A stretch of DNA of 64,000 nt from Dipteris shenzhenensis (lineage: Eukaryota; Polypodiophyta; Polypodiopsida; Gleicheniales). A program made the translations under genes and the position numbers. Where the stretch lies: assembly GCA_047967505.1 (NCBI GenBank), contig CM106538.1; one strand, 5' to 3'. A model generated the notes under the pieces. The model was not told where the DNA came from, did not search any database, and saw nothing but the letters and a program-made list of their open reading frames with translations. Shown here in pieces: positions 47,683-58,189 of the stretch. Positions within the stretch are counted from its first letter, which is position 1, and every line of letters begins with the position of its first letter.

Positions 47683-48778
47683 AAAATCAGTAATAAGCAG
47701 CAAATGTCTTGGGGTATTCAACAAAATTTAGGACAAATTAGAATATTGGAAGATCTCCACTTGGCCTTTGCATGTTTGGCTTCGAATTGTCAGTCCATTG
47801 TTTTGGCTTATGTCCAGTTTCACTTGCCTTTACTGTATTGGTCATCTCGAGATCTCTCTTCTTTTATGTCTCAAGCCATGGAGATTTTTTGGAAAACTAA
47901 GCTTCATAAAAAAGCTTTTGGTTGCTCAAAATGGACCTGCTTTGTTCTGCGAAGATGCATGGAGGTTTGAATATTCTAATCATCAAACTTCATGTGTTGG
48001 CAAGAAAGGTCACTATGCTCAAGACTTTTTTTCAACAAGAGCAACCATGGTCTATTATGTTGGTAGTTTTTTGTGGCCAGATGCGCACAAATGCTTATGG
48101 GCATTGGCTCACTGATCCATGGGAAGTAGTACTTGGCAAGTTTCATAGCAAAATATCTGGCTATCCATTTTCCACTGCCTTGATTCAGGATTGGAAGCAA
48201 GTGCTCTCTCACATCAAATGGTCTCCCCATCCTTCTTCTATAGCTTCATCTTTTCGATTGGAAAGCCTTCACTAGAGTGTTGTTTTTTACTCTCCTATTG
48301 CTATACAACAACCAATCAGGGCTTACAATCTCATGAATTTGGGCATTCGGTTCATTGATGATGTGGTAGATATTCAGAGGCATATTCTCTCTTTTCTAGT
48401 AGCTTGTCAGCAATACAATCTTGGGATGCATCATAGACCCATATGGAAAGTTACTGCAGATCTCTTACTCCCTTTTGTTCCGATTCCACCATTGGCAGTA
48501 AGAAATAGGCTTCAAGATTGGCATCTTCAGTCTTCAAATCCAGGCTTATTCTCTCAACCTTTGCATTTACTAACTTCCATGCAGGCTTATAGATTGATTT
48601 TACCTCCTCCATGGATTGCTCATCATGCCAATTCTCTTTGGCATCTAAATAAGTCTTTATCTTGATGGAAAGCAAACTTGAAATTAATATGAAAGCTGAA
48701 AATGCCATTAAAGCAAAGACTCTTTTTCCGAAGGTGCATTGTGGATATTTTTCCAATGGGAGTGAAATTGGCTCAAAG

Positions 48779-49100
48779 AAGGATTGCCTCTCCTCTTTGT
48801 CCAAGATGTCATCATGCTCTTGAGAGTGTTCAGCACTTATTGTGGTTTTGTTCATATTCCGAAGACCTTTTGGACAGGATCACCTATTCCAGAGACCTTC
48901 TAGACCTCTTTGTCCAAGATGTCATCATGCTCCTGAGAGTATTCAGCACTTATTGTGGTTTTGTTTATATTCTAGAGACCTTATGGGAGTGAAATTGGCT
49001 CAAATAAGGATTGCCTCTCCTCTTTGTCCAAGATGTCATCATGCTTCTAAGAGTATTCAGCACTTATTGTGGTTTTGTTCATATTCCAGAGACCTTCTAG
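48779..49100 (+). repeat. Three tandem copies of the LINE zinc-finger segment
   Basis: TGTCCAAGATGTCATCATGCT recurs at 48,798, 48,911 and 49,025, a unit of about 113 bp. Each copy carries CHHA(L/P/S)-QHLLWFC coding or its frame-shifted equivalent. Confidence 0.88.
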
Positions 49101-49485
49101 AATAGGATCACCTATTTTTTCTCTCAGATTTCTGACACACAAGTTTTCGAAGTTTTTCTAGATGTTTGGCAGAATACCAACTCCTTTGTCCCAGTACTCT
49201 CTTTTCTTACATTGGATCAAATACTAGGCATTATGGACCCTCTTGCTTCAACAAAATCATGCATTTCTGAATTCATCTCTTCAGCACCCTTATGAGTTCT
49301 TCCGAGCCTCATTGCGGCAATCCTTATATGATGCCTTGCATGAGGAGGATTTGGATGTCTCTTGCATTGAGCTTTTCTTTTACTGTTTCTGATGGATAGG
49401 GCATTGGCTCTTTTCTGGAGCACTGCCCTGTCGTAAAATGGTTGTTTCATAATATAATGTTCTTAGTTTTACCCCAAAAAAAAAA

Positions 49486-49487
<2 letters not shown>

Positions 49488-49554
<67 letters not shown>
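49488..49554. repeat. (TG)n(AG)n compound microsatellite, right
   Basis: About 38 bp of TG is followed by about 28 bp of AG, directly after the LINE poly(A). Confidence 0.96.
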
Positions 49555-49557
<3 letters not shown>

Positions 49558-50829
49558 CAACTATAGCCAAATGCCACCACCTATGAGCTCACGACTAAGC
49601 TCAACACCTTAAAAATGGAGGGAGGCTACATATGCCTCCTCTCGAGTCACTTACAAGGTCAAAAAGATGTGGGAAGGAGATGTCCTATGTCAAACTTCAA
49701 AAGGAAGACATATTTAGCAAGCATCAATGCCCAAGCATAAGCAGCTATACTAGGTTTCTAAAGACCCACGGAGTCTCTTGGGCAAACACAGTGCTTACTA
49801 AAATACGTCAAATAAACAAAAGAGAAAGAAAACAAGAAAGGAAGAAGATGACTAAGTAAAAATAAACAAGCAAATCAAGAAACACGATCTACCAAAAAAC
49901 AGGAATAAAATCTCTCTCTCTCTTATATTTAAAACAGAAACAACTAAATGGACCCCTTACACTTATGTACCACTTCCTATAAAGATGCAAAATTACATTC
50001 CTGACTTAGAAAGCACATGCATACTCAAACAAACTCTCTTTTGAAACAAAAAATCAAGAACGTCTGGTACAATAAAAATTGTCATTAATGATTGCATAAT
50101 AGTTCCCCATGTTTGAGGAATTTATAGGTTTGACTCAAAGTGGCTGCTAGATAAGATGTTACTGAAACATAGAGAGGAGACTCTACACAACAAACCACCT
50201 TGAGAAAAGGCCATCATGGTGCCACCATAATTATTGAAGAATAGCAAGGACGAATGTGAGGTCTCCCCCTTCCAATGAACGAGTCATAGTGTGAAGTTGA
50301 ATGGTGCTGAATAAAGCATTCATACTTTGGTAACAAACATCTGTATGATACGACCATCTGAAGCTGAATTCTCAGCAAAACAGCAATTACAAACTGTGTA
50401 GACCTGCAGATTTAAAACACATCTGTTGAAGAAAACTGTGAAGTGAATTCAGCTTTACCCCTGCTACAGATGAGCTTAAATGCAGACCAAGTACAAGAAA
50501 CACATGCCTGAAGCAAAATTAAGAACCTTTACATTGTTGGAACCTTATTCCATGCTCTCTGTTTTTAAAACTTACCATGACCAAAGTTAACGAGAATAGT
50601 GTCTCATAACGTAGTTATAAAGCCTGTATATCTGCTTACTCCAGTCAAAAACGTGTTCTTTCCTTCATAGAAGATGCAATTAAGATACCTCTCATTAAGG
50701 AGGCATGACGTAATTTCAGTTCTATCAAAAGAAAAAAGAGTTCGTCCAATAGTTCGGAGAAGAATTCCACGAACTTTCCAGACATGCTGAGACGCCCCTA
50801 CGCAGTTGAGTTGCCACCACACCTAGAAA
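49555..50829. other. Downstream region of ribophorin II, no gene recognised
   Basis: AT-rich, with a short (CT)n at 49,911-49,922. It presumably includes the ribophorin II 3' UTR on the minus strand. I see no canonical AATAAA or poly(A) remnant on that strand near the stop codon. Confidence 0.45.
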
Positions 50830-52905
50830 TCATGCCGCTTTTATCTTTGAAGAAGAATCAGCGAAATGTGACAGGAGGTGCTGGCCGGGTAAAAGCAATA
50901 AAAGAGTGAGGATTCCAAGAAACTTCAAAGTTTCGAAAAGATTGAACTTCAACCAGAACAAGATATAAAGCCCTAGAATACTTGCAATTCCTCCATGGAA
51001 AGCCAGAGCTGCAATCATTGGAAGCCCGGACATTGGAAAGCTCGTAAAATTTGTATTCAGCAATTTGAGCCCAATCAAAAAGCCTAGCAAAGGCACGAGA
51101 GTGAGGAAGAAAAATGTATTTGAAAGAGTTGACCGTGCCCGCTTTTCTTTGGGCTGAAACACATGTACAATCTCCAGTTTTGGCCCGTACGAAGGCACAT
51201 CTGCAGCTGCAACTTTTGCGACACCTTCAGATGGCTCGGGCAAATCAAGCTCAACTGTACCCAAAGCCCACCTGAACGAGTTCTCCATGCAAACGTCTCC
51301 AAGAATCAGTTCCATTGCATACATTCCAGACAAGTAGCCGAGCTTTTCGACAAGACCAAGAAGATCCAGATTTAATTCCATACACTTGCCGCTTGTCTTG
51401 ACTAAAAACAGATGTTCAGCACCACTTTCATGTTTCAACTTCACAAAGACCTGATGTGGCCTGAACGGTTCATTCAAAGGGGAAAACACCTCCAAGGAAA
51501 GGTGCAACTTTTGAAGATGGGTCGCAAAAAAGGAGAGAACCTCCTTGGTTGATGGATCCCACTTCTTCAGCACATCAGGGCTCCCTGTGTCACTATCGAG
51601 CACTCCTACTTCAACATTGGTAACTGTAGCTATGCCTGTCACTACAATCTGTGTGGTGGGAAGTACACCAGCAGAATATTTATGTTGATCAAAGGGCTTT
51701 ACCTCAAAACTGAGATCATATTTACCAAGATCGATATTATTCCCCAGCAAATCTAACCTGTGTATAAAATTCATAGCATCCGACTCCAGAGCCAAATTGG
51801 TCAACGTGGCCCGACTTTTTGACTCTGACTTTGTTGCCTTTACTACAGAAACAGTTGCCGGAACTGGTGACCCAAGGACAGTGGTAATAGAAACCTCAAG
51901 CATATCCCTTGATGTCAAAGAAATCACTGCTGATGGCACAGACAACACCAAAGGCACGATAACGTTGTTTGCTTCAAGGCAACTGAGTGCATCCACTATA
52001 TAAAACGCATCAGTACTATTCCCAGGCACCCCTGAACTCAAAAAGAAGCCTGCAATTCCCCTGATTTTTTCCGCAGAAACCTTAAGGCGTCCTGGCACAG
52101 CCGCAGCAAATGCAGTCACACCCTTAATTACATAGGACGTAGCTGCTAAAGGACCACCAGCACTGCTGATCATATCCACCTTCTTTTCATCAAAATACTG
52201 GGTGCCATCATCGTAGCTCTCAATAGATTCGAATAACTTGCTCACTGCACTCTTGATAGGATGGATCATAGACTCCTCGATAGCAGGGCCTGCAATGCTT
52301 ATCAAACTTGCAAGTGTCTTTAAAGCAATTCCAGCAGCCTTAGCACTCGATTCACTCTCTTTCAAACTATATTTCCAAGTACCATCAATTTGACCTAGTG
52401 TCTTGATAGCATTGAAAACGTCAATGGCGTTCTCTAAGACCAAGTCCTCTTTGAGCCAACCTTGCTCCTTTATCACTGCAAGTGTACCGACCGAGAAATG
52501 CAAATCCAACAGAGAGCTGTTTTCAGTGATGTATGACATCAAATTCGATAAGAGAACCTTGACGTCATCCCAGGTCAATGGACAACGCAAAATCCCTGCT
52601 ATTTTGGCGGCGTAAAATACCTCATTTAATGGATTGCTAGAAGAGGCCAAAACGTCGACTACCCGACTACATGTGGCCGGCTCTTCGCGTTTGATTCCGA
52701 TAACTTCCAGCGACCGTAAGGCTTGGTACTTATCCTCTAAGCTGCTACTACCGCTTTCCGAAGCCATGAAAAGGCGTTCAACGGCGGCCTTGTCGTTCCC
52801 TGAAAAAGCATGATAACTCGCAGCAGCGATGGAGGCAAAGCAAAACAGAATTACCAGTTGCAAAAGCATCCGATCTGCTACAGCTGCAGCACAAGAGAAA
52901 GTCAT
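50830..52905 (-). CDS. Ribophorin II, oligosaccharyltransferase subunit (RPN2/Swp1), intronless
   Basis: The uninterrupted frame has 691 codons. A hydrophobic signal segment (MLLQLVILFCFASIAAAS, residues 13-30) leads a luminal region with family blocks such as YDDGTQYFDEKK, PLVLSVPSAVISLTSRD, VLDSDTG, HQVFVKLKHESGAEHLFLVK and LDLLGLVEKLGYLSGMYAMEL. Three C-terminal membrane segments lie near residues 596-616, 628-655 and 656-678, with a short SKIKAA tail. Length and layout match plant ribophorin II (Arabidopsis HAP6). It is part of the ER membrane complex that transfers N-glycans to nascent proteins. M1 is preferred to M13 because its context has G at -3. No lesions are seen. The absence of introns in a genome with 13-kb introns suggests a retroposed copy or intron loss. 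Confidence 0.95.
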   Translation of the reverse strand: MTFSCAAAVADRMLLQLVILFCFASIAAASYHAFSGNDKAAVERLFMASESGSSSLEDKYQALRSLEVIGIKREEPATCSRVVDVLASSSNPLNEVFYAAKIAGILRCPLTWDDVKVLLSNLMSYITENSSLLDLHFSVGTLAVIKEQGWLKEDLVLENAIDVFNAIKTLGQIDGTWKYSLKESESSAKAAGIALKTLASLISIAGPAIEESMIHPIKSAVSKLFESIESYDDGTQYFDEKKVDMISSAGGPLAATSYVIKGVTAFAAAVPGRLKVSAEKIRGIAGFFLSSGVPGNSTDAFYIVDALSCLEANNVIVPLVLSVPSAVISLTSRDMLEVSITTVLGSPVPATVSVVKATKSESKSRATLTNLALESDAMNFIHRLDLLGNNIDLGKYDLSFEVKPFDQHKYSAGVLPTTQIVVTGIATVTNVEVGVLDSDTGSPDVLKKWDPSTKEVLSFFATHLQKLHLSLEVFSPLNEPFRPHQVFVKLKHESGAEHLFLVKTSGKCMELNLDLLGLVEKLGYLSGMYAMELILGDVCMENSFRWALGTVELDLPEPSEGVAKVAAADVPSYGPKLEIVHVFQPKEKRARSTLSNTFFFLTLVPLLGFLIGLKLLNTNFTSFPMSGLPMIAALAFHGGIASILGLYILFWLKFNLFETLKFLGILTLLLLLPGQHLLSHFADSSSKIKAA

Positions 52906-52964
52906 TGCTGTAGAAGAAGCTAATCCTCAAGCTGCTTCAAGCTGGTATTTGCGTCTCAAGGGCC

Positions 52965-52973
52965 TTAGGGTTT
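52965..52973 (-). promoter_or_regulatory. Telo-box upstream of ribophorin II
   Basis: The minus strand reads AAACCCTAA about 60 bp before the ATG. This motif is common in promoters and 5' leaders of plant translation and growth genes. Its use here is inference. Confidence 0.5.
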
Positions 52974-53030
52974 TCATTTGTAGTTACGTGGTCAAGTTGA
53001 TCTATGTACCTCGGTTAAGGCTGGTTTCAC

Positions 53031-53600
53031 GTGTTGTTTACATGGCTGCCGGTAAGGAGCCGTTTAGGGAAGTATATTGGCACTTGCCCGCTCTGTGGTA
53101 AGGGCATGGAGGTGGTTCATCTTGGTTGGACATCTGCTATGTCTGTGGCGGTCTGCCCCACTTGCCCTTTCTGTGGTAAGGCCATGGACGAGGTGGTTCA
53201 TCTTGGTTGGAGGTGTGCTTTGTCTATAAGTCTTTGGAGAAGGATGTAGAAAGCCATTCAGTGTTAAGGACTCATGACCCAGTTCCCTATGTTTGCGAAC
53301 TGGAGAATGAGCTTGACGGAGGAGTCTAAAGGCCTCACCTCTACGTGAGAGTTTTCTACTTGGTCTGCTCAAGGGGTATCTACGTGACTTTGCAATGATC
53401 ACTAAGATTGAATCCCCGATGATTAGTCAGAACTTGTTTATGGTGTATTCTATTTTAGATTTGTGGTAGTTTGGATGTTGTTGCAGTGTTTGCCCTAGGC
53501 AATTTGCCCCCTAGATGGGCCCCCTCTATTTTTGTACTTTGGGCAATTGCCTTTCTGATTAATACAAGTTGGCTCATTTTTGTTTAAAAAATGTCAAGGT
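53031..53600 (+). mobile_element. LINE 3'-end fragment
   Basis: Two tandem copies of a finger-like motif, CPLCGKGMEVVHLGW and CPFCGKAMDEVVHLGW (53,080-53,215), resemble the reverse-transcriptase zinc finger of plant LINEs. A tail with GGGCCCCCTCTATTTTTGTACTTTGGG and TTAATACAAGTTGGCTC, then a short A run at 53,584, is LINE-3'-UTR-like. It lies just upstream of the ribophorin II gene. Confidence 0.5.
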
Positions 53601-54112
53601 TGTAGGGAAATGCCCTCAGAGCATTTTCTTGCAAAGGAAAATGGCGAGTGACATCATTCCTTTGTAGGAAAGTGCGAGTGATGGTATTTCCCGGCCATCA
53701 AGGTCCGGGGGAAGGCTGGACATCTGTGACTTGACATTGAAAACGACTAGAGGCTCATTTTCACAATACCGACTCAGAAATCATTGGATTCCCTACCTTC
53801 TTCCACACTTGATGGAGATCTGACAAGCTAAGACTGTTGATAAGGACTGCTCGCTCGCGAAGATTCAGATTCCAAAAAAGATGAGACTTTCATTGGACGC
53901 TTGGGATTCTATTCCAGCCGGCCTCAAACCTTGATGGTAACTTAGTCTTCTTGCTATCCAACTACTCTTGCTTTCTTTAAAAGCAGGGCCATAGTTTTGC
54001 CACCTTTTTTTGTGAGTGATACCGCCTTAAATTGTGTACAAGCAAAGGGCAATTTGAATACATCGTGCCATCATCTTGTTTATTGTGCATGCATGAAATT
54101 GTATTGGCTAGA
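53601..54112. other. Unrecognised stretch
   Basis: No gene or repeat boundary was identified. Confidence 0.4.
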
Positions 54113-54607
54113 CTCAAGTGAGAGAGAGAGAGAGAGAGAGAGAGACCCCAACATGTGGAGCACGCCACTTGTTATGGTCATCCTACACACACACACACAC
54201 ACACACCTTTCCCCCCCCCCCCCCCCTCTCTCTCTCTCTCTCTCTGCCCCCTCTCAAGCCCCCCCACTCCCCTGCCCGTCTCAAGCCCCCCCCCACTGCT
54301 CACATCCCGTCTCCCCCCTACTCAATCCACGCCCCCTTCCCCCTCTCCCTCTCGCAACTCCCCACTCTTTCACCTTCCTCTCACCTCCTCTCTCCTCCCC
54401 AGTTCCCCTCTCCCTCTCCCTCCTCACTCTCTCCCTCTCCCCTTTCTACCCCCCCCCTCCCCCACTTCCTCACCTTCTCCCTACCCTCACTCCTTCCCTC
54501 TCCCCCTCACCCACACCACATGTGGCAAGAGGAGGAGGAGGGAAAGGGAGAGGAGGGAAGGGGAGAGGTGAGCCACGTGAGAGAGAGGAGGGGAGGGGAG
54601 AGGCAAC

Positions 54608-54648
<41 letters not shown>

Positions 54649-55345
54649 GGAGAGGTAAGCGACATGAGAGAAAGGAGGGGACTAGAGGAAGGGAGGAGAG
54701 AGGGGAGGGACGGAGAGGTGAGCAATGGGAGAGAGAGGAGAGGAGAAGTAAGTGACACGAGAGAGAGGACGGGAGAGGTGAGCTACATGAGAAAGAGGAG
54801 GGGATGAGAGGAGGGGAGGAGCGATGTGAGAGAGAGGAGGGGTGACGTGAGAGAGAGGAGGGGTGATGGGAGTTGAGAGAGAGGAGGGGAGGGGGGACAT
54901 AGGAGAGAGGGATGGCGGGGAATTTTTTGATTTTTTTTTTGAAATCTACATCCTCCCTTCCCTCCCGTTTCTCACATCGCCCCTCCCCTCCCCTCTCTCA
55001 CGCTGCGTCCGCTCTCCCCTCTTTCAAGTGCCCCTCCCCTCTCCCCCCTCTCCCCCCTCTCACGATGCATCTACTTTCCCCTCTCTCAAGTCACCCTCCC
55101 CTCTTTCATGTCGCCCCTCCCCACCCCTCTCAAGTCAACCTCCCCCTCCCCTCCTCTTTGCTCGATTACCCCTCCTTACCTACTTTTCCTCCCTCACCTT
55201 CCCACTCCCCTTCTCTCCACTCCCCCTTCTCCCTCTCCCTCTCCCTCTCCCTCTCCTCCCTCTCCCTCTCCCTCTCCCGATTCCCCCCTTACTCCCTCCC
55301 TCTCCCTACTCTTCTCCCCACCCCCACCCCACATGTGGTGCACAC
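54113..55345. repeat. Polypyrimidine/polypurine tract with two strand switches
   Basis: (GA)n at 54,117-54,144, (CA)n at 54,186-54,206, then almost pure C/T to about 54,510, almost pure G/A from 54,525 to 54,935, and C/T again to about 55,320. The long frames through it are low-complexity Ser/Pro/Leu or Arg/Glu artefacts and not proteins. Neighbouring opposite arms could pair with each other. Confidence 0.95.
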
Positions 55346-55640
55346 CACATGGGGGGGGGCTGCTTCTCTCCCCTCTCCCTACTCCTTTCGCTCCCCACCG
55401 CCCCACCCCCTTCTCCCCCCACCCTCACCCTCATCCTCTCCCCTCACACTCTCCCCTCTCCTACTCACCCACACCACGTGAAGTGCCTACTCCCTCTCTC
55501 CACATGTGGTGCATGCTGCATGTGGGGGGGCTTGCCCCACATGTTGAGCGGGCCTAACTAATCCTTCTAAATAATCTCCCCCCTCACTCCCTCCGTCCCC
55601 CCACGTGTGGTGCACACCGCATGTGTGGGGACTCACCACA
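55328..55640. repeat. CATGTGGTG-type palindromes
   Basis: CATGTGGTGCACACCACATG at 55,332-55,351 has 9-bp arms around CA. Variants recur at 55,502-55,527 and 55,598-55,626, and a half-site (CCACATGTGG) at about 54,515. C and G runs outside the arms would extend the stems. Confidence 0.7.
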
Positions 55641-55858
55641 TCTGGGTGTCTTTTTTGGGTAAATTGTTTAATTTGCAAAACTTTTGTTGATTTTTAAAAC
55701 AAACATGTTTTGAAAATATATAGATTCTTTTGGGAAGAATTCTTTTTGGAAAATTTTTAGTTTAAAAAGCAAAATTTTGGGGAAATTTTTTTTACATTAA
55801 AAACTTTTGAAATTTTTGACTTTGAATATAAGATTTCACTCTACATGAGGATTCAGGT
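55346..55858. other. C/T-rich then AT-rich flank, no gene
   Basis: Pyrimidine-rich DNA up to about 55,600, then an AT-rich stretch with no motif. Confidence 0.4.
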
Positions 55859-56700
55859 GTGCTATTGTTTGTGAGATTTTCGGCCCTCTCTGAAATAGCC
55901 CCATCAGTTAGGTCCTTGAGTGTAGAGTCAAGCAAGAAGGAGGCTAACGAGCCTAAAACCTTGAATGTGAATGAGCTTGCCTCCAATCTGTTGGAGCAAT
56001 TAGGTCAACAATGGAGAATAGGAGCCTCCAAAGAGGCACGAAGCAACCCCCACTTGTTTCTATGAAGAGACAATGTCTGGTGTGGGGTATGCAATGGCAA
56101 CTACCCCTCCAATGAGTGCTCGTGCCTAAGGGTAAGACTGACACTCTACTGTGCACACTGCCATAGGTGGGGAAACCATGATACCTCCCAATGTCGATTT
56201 TCGAGGTCCCTTCCCCAACCCATGTATCAAATGCAATCTCGATTGGCCCTAACAGCCCCACCCAACCCCCAGATCTCTCAAGGTGACCCTGTGGCTAGCT
56301 CTAGCCAGTACCGCGCTCAACCACTACAAGTCATTACAAGGATGCAGGCCAAGGCACTAGGCAAGGCCATGAGGAAGCTCACAAAGAAGGGTAAGGTATC
56401 CCCGTTGCCCAGTCTTGAGATTCGTTTACAGCCTCTAACGCATTCCAAGAAGGCCATTCGAGTAGGTGACGGTTCCGACCAGGTGCTCATCTAGGACAGA
56501 TCCGATGAGGAGATGGCTATCCTTGCCACCTCCTCTGCTTTCGAACAGTCTTCCACCCAAGGTGACCTTGATGTACCCTTGATTTCAGAAGTGAACAAAC
56601 CAGTGCAAGCTCAGGGCCTGACACCTACACCCACCTATAAAGAGAACTTGATGTGGGATCGCCAGGATAGGTTTGAGAGTGACTAAAGGCCAATAGGGGG
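55859..56700 (+). pseudogene. Gypsy gag-like region with Cys-rich motif
   Basis: A cysteine-rich block CGVCNGNYPSNECSC and then YCAHCHRWGNHDTSQC at about 56,075-56,200 resembles a zinc knuckle with one extra residue. RMQAKALGKAMRKLTKKGK follows. Stops at 56,062 and 56,492 break the frame. Confidence 0.6.
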
Positions 56701-57031
56701 TCAGATATACTATCCATCCAGCCCACCTAATGGGACACTGAGGAGCGAAATCGCTCAAGGTCCCAAAAAGAGTGGAGGAAGAGGAACACCTAAGCTTGGA
56801 GCAGTCAAAAGCTCCGGATCTGATGCAGAAGATGTTTGAAGAAGACACGATGCTGCATAACCTCCAAGACGAAGAAGACCTGTATGGCTTCAATGACATG
56901 TCCATGGAGGTAGAAGCTTCGCCAGAACCCTGCGACAGTGCCGGGCTAGCTACCTTCCTATTAATAGAGGTGAAAATGCCGATCGCATCTTTGCTAAGAG
57001 GAAATCCCATCCTATGGTGTGATCTGTCCAA

Positions 57032-57680
57032 TTGGATGAACAAGGCGTTCCTACGTCCAACCCCTGCATCAACGCTAGAAAAGGGATAGAACTACCCAAG
57101 ATCCCCATCAACAAGCTAGGCCAGTATTTCGAGGGTGATGACACAAACGCCTCCATCCCCATAGTCTACCAAAACCAGAAGGTGGAAGCCATCCTAGATG
57201 TGGGAGTAGGAGTGAGTGTCTGCACCAAGGAATGTTAGGAGAAATGGGGAAAACCCTCACTCGAGCATACCTAGCTGGTAGTACAGCTAGCCGATGAATT
57301 GCTGAACCTCTGGGGGTGTTAACTAGCATAAACATTAAGGTGTTTGGATTCACGTAACCTGTCAGGTTCATGGTCATGGACTTCACTCGACAGCCAGGAT
57401 ATGAAGCTATCCTAGGCAGACCCTTCTTGCAAATGTCCAGGCTCGTGCATGACTAGCGTAATGATAACATCTACTTACGGCATGAGGAGCAAACCATGAG
57501 AGTGCAACTGGACACCTACAAGGCCCACCCATTGTCAGGACACCTCTTTGCCGCAGAGTCTGACACGACCGCCCAAACCACCTCCGTAAAGCTATTCCAA
57601 CCTTGTGACAAGGAAGAGGATGAGAAGGAGTCTGACGACTTCTGGTATGCACCTCTCCTCGAGCCAGAATTCTTGTAGAA
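57032..57680 (+). pseudogene. Gypsy retropepsin-like protease region
   Basis: AILDVGVGVSVCTKEC at about 57,189 fits the D(S/T)GA motif, with Ser/Thr replaced by Val and Ala by Val. GYEAILGRPFLQMSRLVHD at about 57,400 fits the C-terminal I-LGRPF block. The active-site changes and stops mean it is not functional. Confidence 0.65.
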
Positions 57681-58189
57681 CTAGATGCACATCTTAGCCA
57701 ACATAGAAGAGTAGGGTTTCAAATCACCACCCCAAAGCTCAAGGGTCTGATCCCCCTAAGGATGTTTAACATGCTCAAATTCTGAGAGGTAAGCAAGGGA
57801 ACCATAAGGGTAAAATCAGATCTTCACTGGCTGACCTATGTAGGTGCCACGACTACTCACCACGAGTTGTCCTCTAACTGGGGAAACAGGGTAAGTAGGG
57901 TAACCACCTCCATCAGTTCTATAAGTACGATGGAAGAGCCCCCTTTAGGTCCCAAATCCCTTATATCCAAAGGCAAGGCTAAGACCAAAAAGTCCATTGC
58001 TCCAGCAGAAAAAAGAGAAGGAGATTGAGGACAAAGAAGACCTACGGTAGGTATCAGCCCACTACAAGGCCTATACTATTCAAGATCGTAAGATCTTATA
58101 CCAATAGGCCAAAAGATCTCGAGAGGACGGTTGTTCTCAAGGGTATGATGGGCCGGCCCCGACCAAGGAAGTAAACCTAGCCCCGAAAG

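Larger units (their letters stand above)
46258..49487 (+). mobile_element. 5'-truncated sense LINE with zinc-finger triplication and poly(A)
   Basis: It starts inside the endonuclease/RT linker (AETKHQIQWA, DGTWTQTLSQLQ). It continues with LGKHKSPGWDGLTVEFF, VDVAEAFDIVQWDYV, IRQGCPLSALLYAIASHPLL, and AYADDSFF as the catalytic motif at about 47,460; then a C-terminal finger CPRCHHALESVQHLLWFC. It ends in 12 A residues (49,476-49,487). A few stops and frameshifts are present, for example near 46,925 and 47,412, so it is inactive. A (TG)n(AG)n tract follows immediately, like the one on the left, which suggests a target duplication of microsatellite sequence. Confidence 0.9.

Noticed and set aside
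48451-48855. 134-codon minus-strand frame opposite the LINE
   Set aside because: It is a shadow of the LINE ORF2 C-terminal region and includes the reverse of its zinc-finger part.
54118-55561. Frames of up to 232 codons rich in Ser/Pro/Leu or Arg/Glu
   Set aside because: Low-complexity translations of polypyrimidine/polypurine DNA; several overlapping frames are open at once, which is typical of such tracts.
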